64,000 nt of DNA, from assembly GCA_963848825.1 (NCBI GenBank), contig CAWKFA010000014.1, positions 347,369 through 411,368 on the forward strand, written 5' to 3'. The DNA is from CAVVSQ01 sp963848825 (GTDB lineage Bacteria > Planctomycetota > Planctomycetia > Gemmatales > Gemmataceae). Made by a program: the position numbers and the translations under genes. Under the pieces are notes generated by a model, which saw only the letters and a list, made by a program, of their open reading frames with translations, was not told the DNA's origin and did not search any database. The first letter of the stretch is position 1; every line of letters starts with the position of its first letter. Of the stretch, positions 28,960 to 37,032 are shown one piece after another.

Positions 28960-29220
28960 ATGCAGGAACAAGCTTCGGAACTCATCGCCCGCGCCTATCG
29001 GCACACCGACCCATTCAACCCGCGTCCGGTCTGGCAGAACTTCAAAGGCCTGTTCCGCGCGGTTGAGTCGGCCAACGAGAACCTCAAGGACGTTCGTGAA
29101 TTTGTTATGCGAAATTCTATGCAACGCAGTCCCGCTGCATGGCAAAATGCCATGCAAAATGCCATGCAAAATGCTATGCAAAATGCTATGCAAAATGGTA
29201 TGCGTCGCGGAGGGGGTTGA
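28960..29220 (+). CDS. Possible small protein ending in AMQN repeats
   Basis: 86 residues starting at ATG 28960: ELIARAYRHTDPFNPRPVWQNFKGLFRAVES, then REFVMRNSMQRSPAAW, then four AMQN units encoded by 12-base tandem repeats and a GMRRGGG tail. No ribosome binding site or known domain is seen. The last half lies in a dispersed repeat whose other copy (54649-54790) has a stop in this frame, so the coding status is doubtful. Confidence 0.3.
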   Translation: MQEQASELIARAYRHTDPFNPRPVWQNFKGLFRAVESANENLKDVREFVMRNSMQRSPAAWQNAMQNAMQNAMQNAMQNGMRRGGG

Positions 29221-29246
29221 CCGGAGGGTGCATACATACCATTTTT
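29092..29246 (+). repeat. Dispersed repeat with 12-base tandem units, copy 1
   Basis: Contains five tandem units close to ATGCAAAATGCY, flanked on the left by TTCGTGAATTTGTTATG and on the right by TATGCGTCG and GCATACATACCATTTTT. The same flanks and units, in inverted orientation, occur at 54649-54790. The copies differ in unit number and in an insert before the units. Confidence 0.8.
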
Positions 29247-29252
29247 AGTGCT

Positions 29253-29335
29253 TGCAAGGATGCCAAGGCACATGCCCCAATCGTTGGCGACCTGATTGGG
29301 CGATCCCTTGCTACTTTATCAAAAAAGAGGTTCCG
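29253..29335. repeat. Degenerate copy of the DinB gene leader
   Basis: Matches the start and leader of the DinB-like gene at 28786-28860: GCAAGGATGCCA at one end and TTGCTACTTTATCAAAAAA at the other, with a diverged middle. No gene follows it. It abuts the 12-base repeat element, so this stretch seems to be a patchwork of duplicated pieces. Confidence 0.6.
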
Positions 29336-29545
29336 AAATGGCGTTGGGCCCGGTCGTGGAGGAGATCCGCCGCGGGAACCGGTTAGCGCGGCGGTATCGA
29401 GACGGTCGTGGTTACTAGGGATGTAGGGAAGAAGGACGTACGCATCCGCAAAGAAGGCAAACCCTTCGGCGGAACCATGGCGCCGTCCCACCTTTCCGGA
29501 GTCTCATGTTTTTTTAACGGTCGCTTGATAAATTGGAGTACCATC

Positions 29546-29977
29546 ATGGTTAGCAGAAACCAATCCGTTTGCACCCTGCCGCGTCGGGCGGCCTTTACCC
29601 TCATGGAAATGTTGGTCGTGGTGGCCATCATCGTCGTGCTTGCCGGTATCGGCGGGGCTTATTTGATGGCGCACCTTGAAGGGGCCAAGGTCAGTGCCGC
29701 CAAGATCCAGGCCAAGATGATCGCCAGCCAGATCAAAAATTACGCCATGGAACACAACGGCGTCTTTCCCCAAAGCCTGGAAGTCATGATGACCAGAGAC
29801 GGCGAGGGCAAAGGGCCCTATTTCGAAACCAAGGACGCCATTTTGGATCCCTGGGGACGACAGTACAGTTATGACCCTAGCGGAGCCATCAACGCGCAAA
29901 ACAGCGCCAATGTACAAATACCCGATGTTTATACCATGAACCCCAATCCGCCTCCTCCGGTCCTTGGCAACTGGTAG
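29546..29977 (+). CDS. GspG-like type II secretion pseudopilin
   Basis: 143 residues from ATG 29546 (TTGGAG upstream). The class III leader RRAAFTLMEMLVVVAIIVVLAGIGGAYLMAHLEGAKVSAAKIQ has the required glutamate at mature position +5. A GspG-like body follows (AKMIASQIKNYAMEHNGVFPQSLEVM ... ILDPWGRQYSYDPSG). GspG is the major pseudopilin of type II secretion. No other secretion genes flank it. It converges with the sulfatase gene, 28 bases away. Confidence 0.85.
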   Translation: MVSRNQSVCTLPRRAAFTLMEMLVVVAIIVVLAGIGGAYLMAHLEGAKVSAAKIQAKMIASQIKNYAMEHNGVFPQSLEVMMTRDGEGKGPYFETKDAILDPWGRQYSYDPSGAINAQNSANVQIPDVYTMNPNPPPPVLGNW

Positions 29978-30004
29978 TCAGGTGGTTTTTCGTCGGAGCA
30001 GGTA

Positions 30005-32116
30005 TCAATCCGACAACTTTAGCGTGACGCCTTTTATCTCCCCCTTGAACGTGAAGGGGGACTGATAGTTTCCTACCGGGGCACCAAGGTCCTGGCCAAT
30101 TTGAAGTCCTTCAACGGGAACCGACATCATTGGGCCATTGACCTGGCCAGCGCCAACCAGGTTGTCGTCCAGATACAGGCGCAGCTCGCCATCCTTGCCA
30201 AACGCGGCCGTCACACTGGCCTTTACGGCCATCAAAGGCGTTTTTGCTTTGATGGTTGTCAAGGTGCCGCCGCGGCGTACGGCGAAATTAACGTAATTGT
30301 CCTTCACATAAAGCGCGTAGCCATGATTGCTCCCACCGTGCGCGAGAATCACGCCATCGCCCACGGTGGGCCCAATGTCGGCCTTGATGGTGATCCCTCT
30401 GCCAGCAACATCAGGGGCGGTTTCGCCGGCTAATTTAGAGCCGTTGGCAAGCTTGAATTCCCGTAGGGTGCTGGCCTTGGTTTTGGTTTGCGCCCTGGCA
30501 TAGGGGCGCAAAGGCAACACCTGGGCGCGCTCGGCCCATTCCTGCCATTTCGCGGCCAGATGTTTGACGCGCTCCGGTTCCCTGGCGGCCATGTTGGCGG
30601 TCTCGGCGCGATCCGTGTCCAAATCATAAAGTTCCCAGGGGCCGGGGAACTTGGAGACGAGCTTCCAGTTCTTCACGAGAATCGCCTTGTTGCCTTCGTG
30701 TTCCCAGTAGATGGCATCGCGTTCGATCGCCCGATTGGCGAACGCGGGCACCAGGCTCCTGCCCTCCAGGGGCATGATCTTGTTCCCTTTGTATTCCCCT
30801 GGATACGCGGCGCCGGCAACATCGACGCAGGTCGCCATCACATCGATGAGGTGGCCTGGTTGGCGACGTAATTGGCCGCGGTCCTGTGCGGGAATGCCGG
30901 TGGGCCAGTGTACGATCAGCGGCGACGACACGCCGCCGCCGTGAACCCAGTGCTTGAACAACCGTAGGATCGCGTTGGAAAGCCAGGCCCAACCCTGGCC
31001 ATAGCTGGAGAAAGAATCCGGCCCGCCGAGTTCGCCTCCTTCACCACGCTCGATAATCTCCGCGCAACCGCCGTTGTCCGACATGAAGAGGATGAGCGTG
31101 TTGTCCAGCTCACCCGTTTTTTGCAAGGCGTCCACGATTTTGCCAATGCCCTGGTCCATCCGGTCAACCTGCGCCGCGTAAATGGCCATGCGCAAATCAA
31201 GGTTGTCCTTCTCCTTGTCGGGCACCTTGGCCCAGGGCAAAGCGTCCGGCGCGGGTATCTGCCACCTGGGATCGACGATGCCCAGGTCGATCATCTTCTG
31301 ATGGCGCTGCTGCCGCAACACGTCCCAGCCCGCGCGATATTGGCCCCGATAACGGTCGATATCTTCCTTGAGCGCATGCAGCGGCCAATGCGGCGCGGTG
31401 TAGGCCGTATATAGAAAGAATGGTTTGTCCTTCTGTTCCTTGTGATGATCGTGGATGAACTGCACGGCGCTGGCGCTAAACGCATCGGTGAGATAAAAGC
31501 CCTCCTTCGGGACCTCGAGGCGGGTGTTGTCGCGCGTCAGCGTTTCCGGCCGAAAGTAGTTCGTCGATCCTTGCAGGATGCCGAAATAACGCTCGAAACC
31601 TCGCCCCATGGGCCAGGTATCATTCGGCGTGACGAGGTTGTTGCCCCGGGAAACGTGCCATTTGCCGACCATGTAGCAGCGATAATTAATCAGGCGCAGC
31701 ACTTCGGCGATCGTGACGCACTTGCGGTTCAGCTCGCCCATGTAGCCCGGCTGGTTGAAATTCTCGACCATGTGACCGATGCCAGCCTGATGCGAGTAAA
31801 GCCCCGTCAGCAAGGCGGCGCGGGACGGACAGCAGCGGGCGGTGTTGTAGAAATTGGTGAAGCGCAGGCCATTTTTCGCGAGTTTGTCGAGGTTTGGCGT
31901 CTTGATCTCGCTTCCATAACAGCCAATGTCCGAATAACCAAGGTCGTCGGCCAGAATAACAAGGATATTGGGCTTCCTGGTGACCTTGCTTTCCTGGGAC
32001 GGCCCTTGTTCCGCTTGATCTGCCCTGACGGGATCGTTCCCCCACCAGGCGCTGAAGGTCGCCAGCAGAAAAACAACAGCCGGGAACCGTTTCGTTGACA
32101 CGCTTGGCCGCGCCAT
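30005..32116 (-). CDS. Exported formylglycine-dependent sulfatase
   Basis: 703 residues. A signal peptide (FPAVVFLLATFSAWW) is followed by the sulfatase domain: NILVILADDLGYSDIGCYGSE (metal Asp57-Asp58) and the activation motif RCCPSRAALLTG, where Cys95 is the residue converted to formylglycine. The arylsulfatase pattern continues with GKWHVSR, PFFLYTAYTAPHWPLHALKED and LILFMSDNGG. The last 170 residues form a concanavalin-like domain (KADIGPTVGDGVILAHGGSNHGYALYV ... LRLYLDDNLVGAGQVNG), seen in planctomycete sulfatases acting on polysaccharides. Substrate unknown. Intact, unlike many genes in the window. Confidence 0.92.
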   Translation of the reverse strand: MARPSVSTKRFPAVVFLLATFSAWWGNDPVRADQAEQGPSQESKVTRKPNILVILADDLGYSDIGCYGSEIKTPNLDKLAKNGLRFTNFYNTARCCPSRAALLTGLYSHQAGIGHMVENFNQPGYMGELNRKCVTIAEVLRLINYRCYMVGKWHVSRGNNLVTPNDTWPMGRGFERYFGILQGSTNYFRPETLTRDNTRLEVPKEGFYLTDAFSASAVQFIHDHHKEQKDKPFFLYTAYTAPHWPLHALKEDIDRYRGQYRAGWDVLRQQRHQKMIDLGIVDPRWQIPAPDALPWAKVPDKEKDNLDLRMAIYAAQVDRMDQGIGKIVDALQKTGELDNTLILFMSDNGGCAEIIERGEGGELGGPDSFSSYGQGWAWLSNAILRLFKHWVHGGGVSSPLIVHWPTGIPAQDRGQLRRQPGHLIDVMATCVDVAGAAYPGEYKGNKIMPLEGRSLVPAFANRAIERDAIYWEHEGNKAILVKNWKLVSKFPGPWELYDLDTDRAETANMAAREPERVKHLAAKWQEWAERAQVLPLRPYARAQTKTKASTLREFKLANGSKLAGETAPDVAGRGITIKADIGPTVGDGVILAHGGSNHGYALYVKDNYVNFAVRRGGTLTTIKAKTPLMAVKASVTAAFGKDGELRLYLDDNLVGAGQVNGPMMSVPVEGLQIGQDLGAPVGNYQSPFTFKGEIKGVTLKLSD

Positions 32117-32442
32117 AATAATCCCCGCATAACTGAAAACAGCGCCCCCGAGTTAGCCGCAACGCGGAGTACTCGGAGCGGAGAGCAAACCAGGATCCAC
32201 CTTGTACGAGGAGCCATTATACATTTCGCGTCACCAGGGATAATGATGTCGCTGCACCGTTTCACGAATTTCACGGCAACGAGTTGCAATGCAGGCATGG
32301 CCGGCTGGGGGCACGTGAAACGTGCAATGAACGCCGCCGACCGATTTGCCCGATGCTGGTGAAGTCGGTAGTATAAGAATCAATCCAGCTCAGGCCTATT
32401 GCCAGTGGCAATAAACTGACCGGACCGACCAAGACAGCAAAA
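32117..32442. other. Gap upstream of the sulfatase, no gene seen
   Basis: The sulfatase promoter region and the flank of the left attachment site. No open frame here has a recognisable product, and no strong operator was found. Confidence 0.4.
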
Positions 32443-32480
32443 GCCCTCGTAGCTCAGGGGATAGAGCATCGGTTTCCTAA
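32443..32480 (+). other. Distal attachment site, 5' half of tRNA-Arg
   Basis: 38 bases identical to positions 1-38 of the intact tRNA-Arg(CCT) at 45013, stopping in the anticodon loop. The anticodon-stem 3' strand and the T-arm are missing, so it is not a functional tRNA. The element supplies a new 5' half at its other end, which keeps the tRNA intact. Confidence 0.9.
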
Positions 32481-33004
32481 GCCTTTTTACCAATCAAGCC
32501 TTCCCCCGAAAACACTGAAAAACCAGTAAAATGAGGCATTTTAGCGTTTTCCTGCGTTTTCCCGAAACGTCTCAAAACGTTCCGAAACCTTTCCTTCCGG
32601 TAGTAAATACTACCTGAATTCCCGGAACCTGACCGGGGCCGGTCCCGGCGGGTCGGTCCCCTTTCGACGGCGCGGGGAGTCCCCCGGAACCCCGTTTTAA
32701 AACGCCTAGGATTCGTTCTCCGCTGCCCGAAAGGGGGAAAGGGAAAAGGGGACCGGGGGAGAGGTCCCGGCCCGTTTAAAGGGGACGAATTCGATTTCCG
32801 GGGCGGGAAACGGGGGGGGGAATGGTCATCATCTTGATAATCGTGGGCATCGTGCGGATAGGAATATTTACCGAAAAATGGCACGACGACCGTGCCGCCC
32901 TTCGTGCCTGAGCGCTAGGCTATCCATCAGGGATGCTTGGTCGGTCGCGATTGCCCGGGGGGTTCCCGGCACGACCGATCCAGGCCCCGATAATGGAGAC
33001 AGCC
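32481..33004. other. Left end of the element, no convincing gene
   Basis: Unusual composition with long purine- or pyrimidine-rich runs (GGGGAAAGGGAAAAGGGGACC-like blocks). The open frame on the minus strand (32477-32884) is Pro/Arg/Ser-rich and has no ribosome site. Two short signals stand out: the GGTAGTAAATACTACC palindrome at 32599, and GAAAACACTG at 32508, also found near the other end (44986). Confidence 0.45.
32599..32614. promoter_or_regulatory. GGTAGTAAA-type palindrome, site 1
   Basis: GGTAGTA-AA-TACTACC, perfect 7-base arms. The same half-site occurs at two further intergenic places of the element (39721-39742 and 44904-44945) and was not noticed elsewhere in the window. Likely a binding site for an element-encoded regulator or recombination or replication protein. 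Confidence 0.5.
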
Positions 33005-33250
33005 ATGAGGACCCTGAAATCGTTCGAGTTTCCCGAAACCTCCGGTGCCATCAAGGCCAAGTATGACTGGAAGAAACTGCTCGACGGCGGTATCTACCAT
33101 CTCGACGAGGGCAAGGACTTCCAGAGCAAACCCGCCAATTTCATCATGATGGCCCGGTCGAGGGGCAAGAAGTTGGGCTTCATCGTAAAGGCGACCAAGG
33201 TCGAGGGCGGCGTGGTCCTCCAGGCCATCAAGCCCCCGAAAGCCAAGTAA
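33005..33250 (+). CDS. Small basic protein of unknown function
   Basis: 81 residues from ATG 33005, chosen because GGAGACAGCC lies directly upstream. It is lysine-rich (TSGAIKAKYDWKKLLDGGIYHLDEGKDF, MMARSRGKKLGFIVKATKVEGGVVLQAIK). The composition and short beta-strand-like pattern suggest nucleic-acid binding, but no family is recognised. A clear terminator follows, so it is a separate rightward transcription unit in the left end of the element. Confidence 0.65.
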   Translation: MRTLKSFEFPETSGAIKAKYDWKKLLDGGIYHLDEGKDFQSKPANFIMMARSRGKKLGFIVKATKVEGGVVLQAIKPPKAK

Positions 33251-33272
33251 ACACGCCTGCAATCACACCTCC

Positions 33273-33303
33273 CGCCTCGGCTAGCCGCCGAGGCCTTTTT
33301 TTT
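33273..33303 (+). terminator. Intrinsic terminator
   Basis: GCCTCGGC, a short loop, then GCCGAGGC followed by eight T. It ends the transcript of the small basic protein. Confidence 0.85.
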
Positions 33304-33480
33304 GCCTCTACTTGAATGCATGATCCACTCCAACGCAGACGTTGACAAATCTAGAAGCCCGATTCGCGAAAAGGACGCCCCCCATCGGCAGGACGGACTT
33401 CTGCTCGTTTGCTAAGATTATTTACACTCGACAATGTTTCCGTCTAGGACAAGCACTCTGCCACAGTTGAGAGACCGGGT

Positions 33481-34269
33481 ATGTTTGAAAAACACCCACA
33501 ATTTGAAACACCGCCCGACGACACCGTGATATGGCGGTTTATGGACTTGACCAAGTTTTTGGCCATGCTTGCACATCGAAGCCTCTTCTTTTGCCAAGCG
33601 AATAAATTGGAAGATCCTTACGAGGGGACGTGGCCGAAGGCATACATCACTGGCATTATGGAATCAATGAAGAAAACATTTGAGCATGCAAAAGCCAAGA
33701 ATGACCAAGAAAAAGCCGAGATATTCATGAAATTTATCACAGACACAAGCCAAATGTTTTTGCCTTTAGCTTATGTGAATTGCTGGCACATGAATCCTTT
33801 TGAGTCTGCCGCAATGTGGAAACTGCACACTACAAATGAGGAAGGGATTGCAATTCAATCAACCGTGAAACGGCTATGCGAAAGTATGCGGCCTGCCAAG
33901 GCTCCGATTTGGCTCGGGAAGGTGAACTATATTGACTTCGATCAGTGTGAGGAAATCAGAGAAAACATATTCTTATACAAACGGCGAAGTTTCGAACATG
34001 AACGAGAACTTCGTGCCGTAATGGATTTGTTCAAATTATTTCCGGAAGGACCTTATGTTGAGGGAGAAAACTGGGAAGAGATGACGGGACGCTTTCGATC
34101 TTTTTTCAACGGCTATCTTCCGGTTGACTTAGATGTCCTTATTGAAAAAGTGCTGATAGCCCCCAAGTCCGCCCCCTGGCATAAGGATTTGATCCAAGCC
34201 GTATTGGATAAGTTTGGAGTCAACAAGCCGTTGCATCAGTCCACCTTGTACGACAAAAACCTTCACTAG
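33481..34269 (+). CDS. DUF2971-like protein, candidate defence cargo
   Basis: 262 residues. The sequence WRFMDLTKFLAMLAHRSLFFCQANKLEDPYEGTWP, then CWHMNPFESAAMWKLHTTNEEGIAIQST and VNYIDFDQ, follows the DUF2971 pattern (FRYMxLxKFLxLL ... L-DPxEG ... ExxxMWxxY). Families of this kind are frequent cargo of mobile elements and some have been tied to abortive infection; a defence role here is inference. Its codons are visibly AT-richer than the rest of the element, suggesting separate acquisition. It once ran straight into the zinc-finger gene at 35728; the insertion sequence now separates them. Confidence 0.7.
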   Translation: MFEKHPQFETPPDDTVIWRFMDLTKFLAMLAHRSLFFCQANKLEDPYEGTWPKAYITGIMESMKKTFEHAKAKNDQEKAEIFMKFITDTSQMFLPLAYVNCWHMNPFESAAMWKLHTTNEEGIAIQSTVKRLCESMRPAKAPIWLGKVNYIDFDQCEEIRENIFLYKRRSFEHERELRAVMDLFKLFPEGPYVEGENWEEMTGRFRSFFNGYLPVDLDVLIEKVLIAPKSAPWHKDLIQAVLDKFGVNKPLHQSTLYDKNLH

Positions 34270-34284
34270 GTGCCGATGCCCAAG

Positions 34285-35725
34285 AGGTATTCTCGAAAGT
34301 TGTGTTCTAGCGGAGGAGAAAAAAGCGGCGTATCCTGCTGGTGAGAGTGATTTCTTTTCATCAGCTGGCCCAACGAGGGCTGGAAGGATACGCCATGAAC
34401 CAGACTACGACTTTCAGCAGCGTTATTCCAGAGGAAACGGTCGATGTGGAGGTCGCCAACTTCCGTGAGCATTTCGAGGGACGCAGCCTGCTTGATCAGG
34501 TGGTTCGTCGGGCGCTGAGCAGATGCTTCAGCAGGCCATCGAAGCCGAGGTACAAGGATTTCTCCAGGAGCAGGACGGCCGGCGGGACGAGTGTGGCAAT
34601 CGCCTGGTGGTTCGCAACGGCTACCAGCCGGCCCGGAAGATTGTGACCGGAGCTGGGGCCCTGGAAGTGCAAGCGCCACGAGTCCGTGACAATTCGCCAA
34701 TCAAGGGTGAAAGGGTCCAGTTCAGTTCGGCGCTTTTGCCCCCGTACTTGCGGCGGAGCAAAACCATCGAGGAGTTTATTCCCTGGCTTTACCTCAAAGG
34801 GATTTCGACCGGAGATTTCTCGGAGGCCTTGCAAACCTTGCTCGGCGAACAGGCCAAGGGGTTCAGTCCGAATGTCATCGTTCGCCTGAAGGACCAGTGG
34901 ACGGCGGAATACGAGGAGTGGAGCCGCCGTGACCTCACGGGGAAGCAGTATGTTTACATCTGGGCGGACGGTATCCACGTGAACGTTCGCCTGGAAGACA
35001 CGGAAAACCAGCGGCAATGTCTGCTGGTGGTCATGGGTGCGACGGCAGATGGCCACAAGGAATTGCTTGCCGTCATGGATGGCTATCGCGAAAGCATCCA
35101 GAGCTGGACCGAGCTTCTCGTGGATCTACGGCAGCGTGGCTTGACGATAGCTCCCAAGTTGGCAACGGGAGATGGCGCCATGGGTTTTTGGGGAGCGTTA
35201 CGCACGGTCTACACAGAGACGCGGGAGCAACGCTGCTGGGTGCACAAAACAGCCAATGTGCTCAGCAAAATGCCAAAGAGCGTCCAGCCCCGAGCCAAGG
35301 CGGACCTGCACGAGATCTGGATGGCCGAGACCCGCGAGCAAGCGAACAAGGCGTTTGAGACCTTCCTGGCGAAATACCAGGCGAAGTACGATGGGGCTTG
35401 TGAATGTCTCCGCAAAGATCGAGAGCAGTTGCTGACGTTTTACGATTTCCCAGCGGAGCAATGGATACATTTGCGGACGACGAATCCGATCGAATCGACC
35501 TTTGCGACCATACGCCTACGCCACCGAAGAACCAAGGGCAATGGCACCAGGAAAACCAGCCTGGCCATGATGTTCAAGCTCGCCCAGGCGGCCCAGAAGA
35601 AATGGCACCGACTCCATGGTTCGGAGCGTTTGACTCTTCTTCTCCAGGGCAGGATTTTTGTGGATGGAGTGTTGCAGGACGCCGCTTAATTCCCAGATTC
35701 TGGAACACAACATTTGACAATACCT
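34285..35725 (+). mobile_element. IS256-type insertion sequence, 1441 bp
   Basis: The ends are 26-base inverted repeats with 22 matches, starting AGGTATT and containing GTTGTGTTC. They are flanked by the direct repeat CGATGCCCAAG (34274-34284 and 35726-35736); 11 bases match, slightly more than the usual 8-9 of this family. It encodes one mutator-type transposase. A diverged left end of the same family lies at 27119-27265. Confidence 0.92.
34395..35689 (+). CDS. IS256 family (mutator-type) transposase, frameshifted
   Basis: DDE transposase. ATG 34395 begins MNQTTTFSSVIPEETVDVEVANFREHFEGRSLLDQVVRRAL; one extra base near 34516 moves the rest into the frame that ends at 35689 (AEQMLQQAIEAEVQGFLQEQ ... 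RNGYQPARKIVTGAGALEVQAPRVRD). Catalytic-core signatures are YIWADGIHVNVR (first Asp), LATGDGAMGFWGAL (second Asp) and RTTNPIESTFATIRLRHRRTKG (the conserved Glu region and C-terminal block). About 430 residues when joined. The family is not known to need programmed frameshifting, so this copy is inactive or misread. Confidence 0.9.
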
Positions 35726-35727
35726 CG

Positions 35728-36036
35728 ATGCCCAAGCCACCCCCGGACTTCAGGTGCTGCAAGTGGTGTAAGAAAACCTCAACAGGTATCCGTAACAAGG
35801 CACCCCAGGCCCTCTATTGCTCGGACAGGTGCAGGAACGATGCCCAGATCGAACGGAGAAGGCAGCGGCTGCTGTCCACCAAGAAATATTGGCTCGGCGA
35901 ATATCGGGGACTTGGTCCGCCATACAAGGTGTCCTGCGATAGGTGCAGCAAGGTATTCCAAGCGATGCGTAGCGATGCTCGCATTTGCTCGGACAGGTGC
36001 AGGCAAGCGTCTTGGCGATTTATGCACCGGGGATAA
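35728..36036 (+). CDS. Double zinc-finger protein
   Basis: 102 residues from ATG 35728. There are two similar Cys4 units: CKWCKKTSTGIRNKAPQALYCSDRC and CDRCSKVFQAMRSDARICSDRC, each with CxxC...CxxxC spacing. A basic linker (RNDAQIERRRQRLL) suggests nucleic-acid binding. The ATG lies inside the repeat duplicated by the insertion sequence: before insertion it was 6 bases after the DUF2971 stop codon, so the two genes formed an operon. Expression may now depend on a promoter in the insertion sequence. Confidence 0.7.
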   Translation: MPKPPPDFRCCKWCKKTSTGIRNKAPQALYCSDRCRNDAQIERRRQRLLSTKKYWLGEYRGLGPPYKVSCDRCSKVFQAMRSDARICSDRCRQASWRFMHRG

Positions 36037-36102
36037 TGGTGGTCCGTGGACTCGGGGGCATTGGTAGGCCAGTTACCTGATACCTCACTTCTCAGGGCTT
36101 CG

Positions 36103-36312
36103 CTAGTCCGGCGGAAGTTGCCAGTCGGGCGAGCGTGGCTCCTTATGGTTGTACTTGTCTTGAATGCTCTTGAGACCGATGTTGACGGCGGCGTCGATGT
36201 CGGCCAGTTTCTTGCGCATGGAGAGGTTGTCCACCGTCAAGACGATCACGGAAAGAGTCAAAGCAATCATGAGCAAGATGCACACGGCTATCAGATATTT
36301 AGGTAGTTTCAT
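36103..36312 (-). CDS. Small single-helix membrane protein
   Basis: 69 residues from ATG 36312 (GGGAG upstream). One N-terminal helix (KYLIAVCILLMIALTLSVIVLTV) is followed by a charged amphipathic region (MRKKLADIDAAVNIGLKSIQDKYN). Size and layout would fit a holin- or spanin-like lysis protein or a membrane anchor, but nothing in the sequence proves it. It is the leftmost gene of the leftward transcription unit of the element. Confidence 0.5.
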   Translation of the reverse strand: MKLPKYLIAVCILLMIALTLSVIVLTVDNLSMRKKLADIDAAVNIGLKSIQDKYNHKEPRSPDWQLPPD

Positions 36313-36495
36313 CTCGGACTCCCTGGCTTCAACAAGGTTTCTGGATGCTTTTAAAGTAGAGCGAGGAAACGACAATGGAAAGGGAGTGGCCGCAAGCAAC
36401 AGGGGGCAGTCTGGTCGAGGGCTGCGAGACCTACGACCAGACTGGTGGCCACGAACCAACACCGCCCCCATGACAAAGGCGGCCCCCTTGCTCCG

Positions 36496-36984
36496 TCAAA
36501 ACGTGGCCGGGATCGGCAGTGGATCGTCGCCGATGCAAACGCCGTTGGTGGTCATCCGTTGGCCGGCGACTCGGCGTTGGTTCTCCCGGTCGAAATAGTC
36601 ATCGGGGTAATGGACGCCTCCGGTCTTCGTGATGGCCCCTACCACTCGTCCGTCGCCGGCAGCCGTGCGGACAATGACTTGGCCATCTTCGTCAATTTCG
36701 ACGGCGGCCACGGTCCGACCGATCCCATCCCGGCCGTGGTCGTCCACTGCGATTTCCTGCTCGTCGTACTGAGGCGATTCCAGCGGCCGGACCTTGGACT
36801 TCATCCGGTCGAAGCTAGGTTCGGAGCCGGGCAGGTCGTTCAGGGTCATGATGTCCAATACGTCGCTGTCGTCGTCGTCAAATTGTTGGTTGTTGACATG
36901 CCCTTGGCACTGGCAGCCGGCACCGCGTCGGGTTTCGCAACCGCAGCCGCTGCACGTTGGAGCGTTGAATACTAACTCAGACAT
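36496..36984 (-). CDS. Unknown protein with Cys-rich N-terminus
   Basis: 162 residues from ATG 36984, with GAGGAG upstream. The N-terminus is Cys-rich (CSGCGCETRRGAGCQCQGH, possibly metal-binding), followed by an acidic stretch (DDDDSDVLD) and a beta-rich region (VAAVEIDEDGQVIVRTAAGDGRVV). No family is recognised. Located between the terminase operon and the small membrane gene. Confidence 0.6.
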   Translation of the reverse strand: MSELVFNAPTCSGCGCETRRGAGCQCQGHVNNQQFDDDDSDVLDIMTLNDLPGSEPSFDRMKSKVRPLESPQYDEQEIAVDDHGRDGIGRTVAAVEIDEDGQVIVRTAAGDGRVVGAITKTGGVHYPDDYFDRENQRRVAGQRMTTNGVCIGDDPLPIPATF

Positions 36985-37032
36985 TGCAAAATCTCCTCAA
37001 AAAGAAGTAGAAACCTCAGTCAATGATTCGGT

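Noticed and set aside
29130..29205. CRISPR-like array
   Set aside because: The repeats are 12-base tandem units without spacers and there are no cas genes; they belong to a dispersed repeat element.
32443..32480. Second tRNA-Arg gene
   Set aside because: Only the 5' half up to the anticodon loop is present; anticodon stem, T-arm and acceptor 3' strand are missing, so it is an attachment-site duplicate.
32477..32884. 135-residue minus-strand protein at the left end of the element
   Set aside because: Pro/Arg/Ser-rich with no ribosome binding site or domain, lying in homopurine-rich DNA; treated as non-coding.
34395..35689. Programmed frameshift in the transposase
   Set aside because: IS256-type elements use one continuous frame and no slippery heptamer is visible near 34516; a random indel or sequencing error is simpler.
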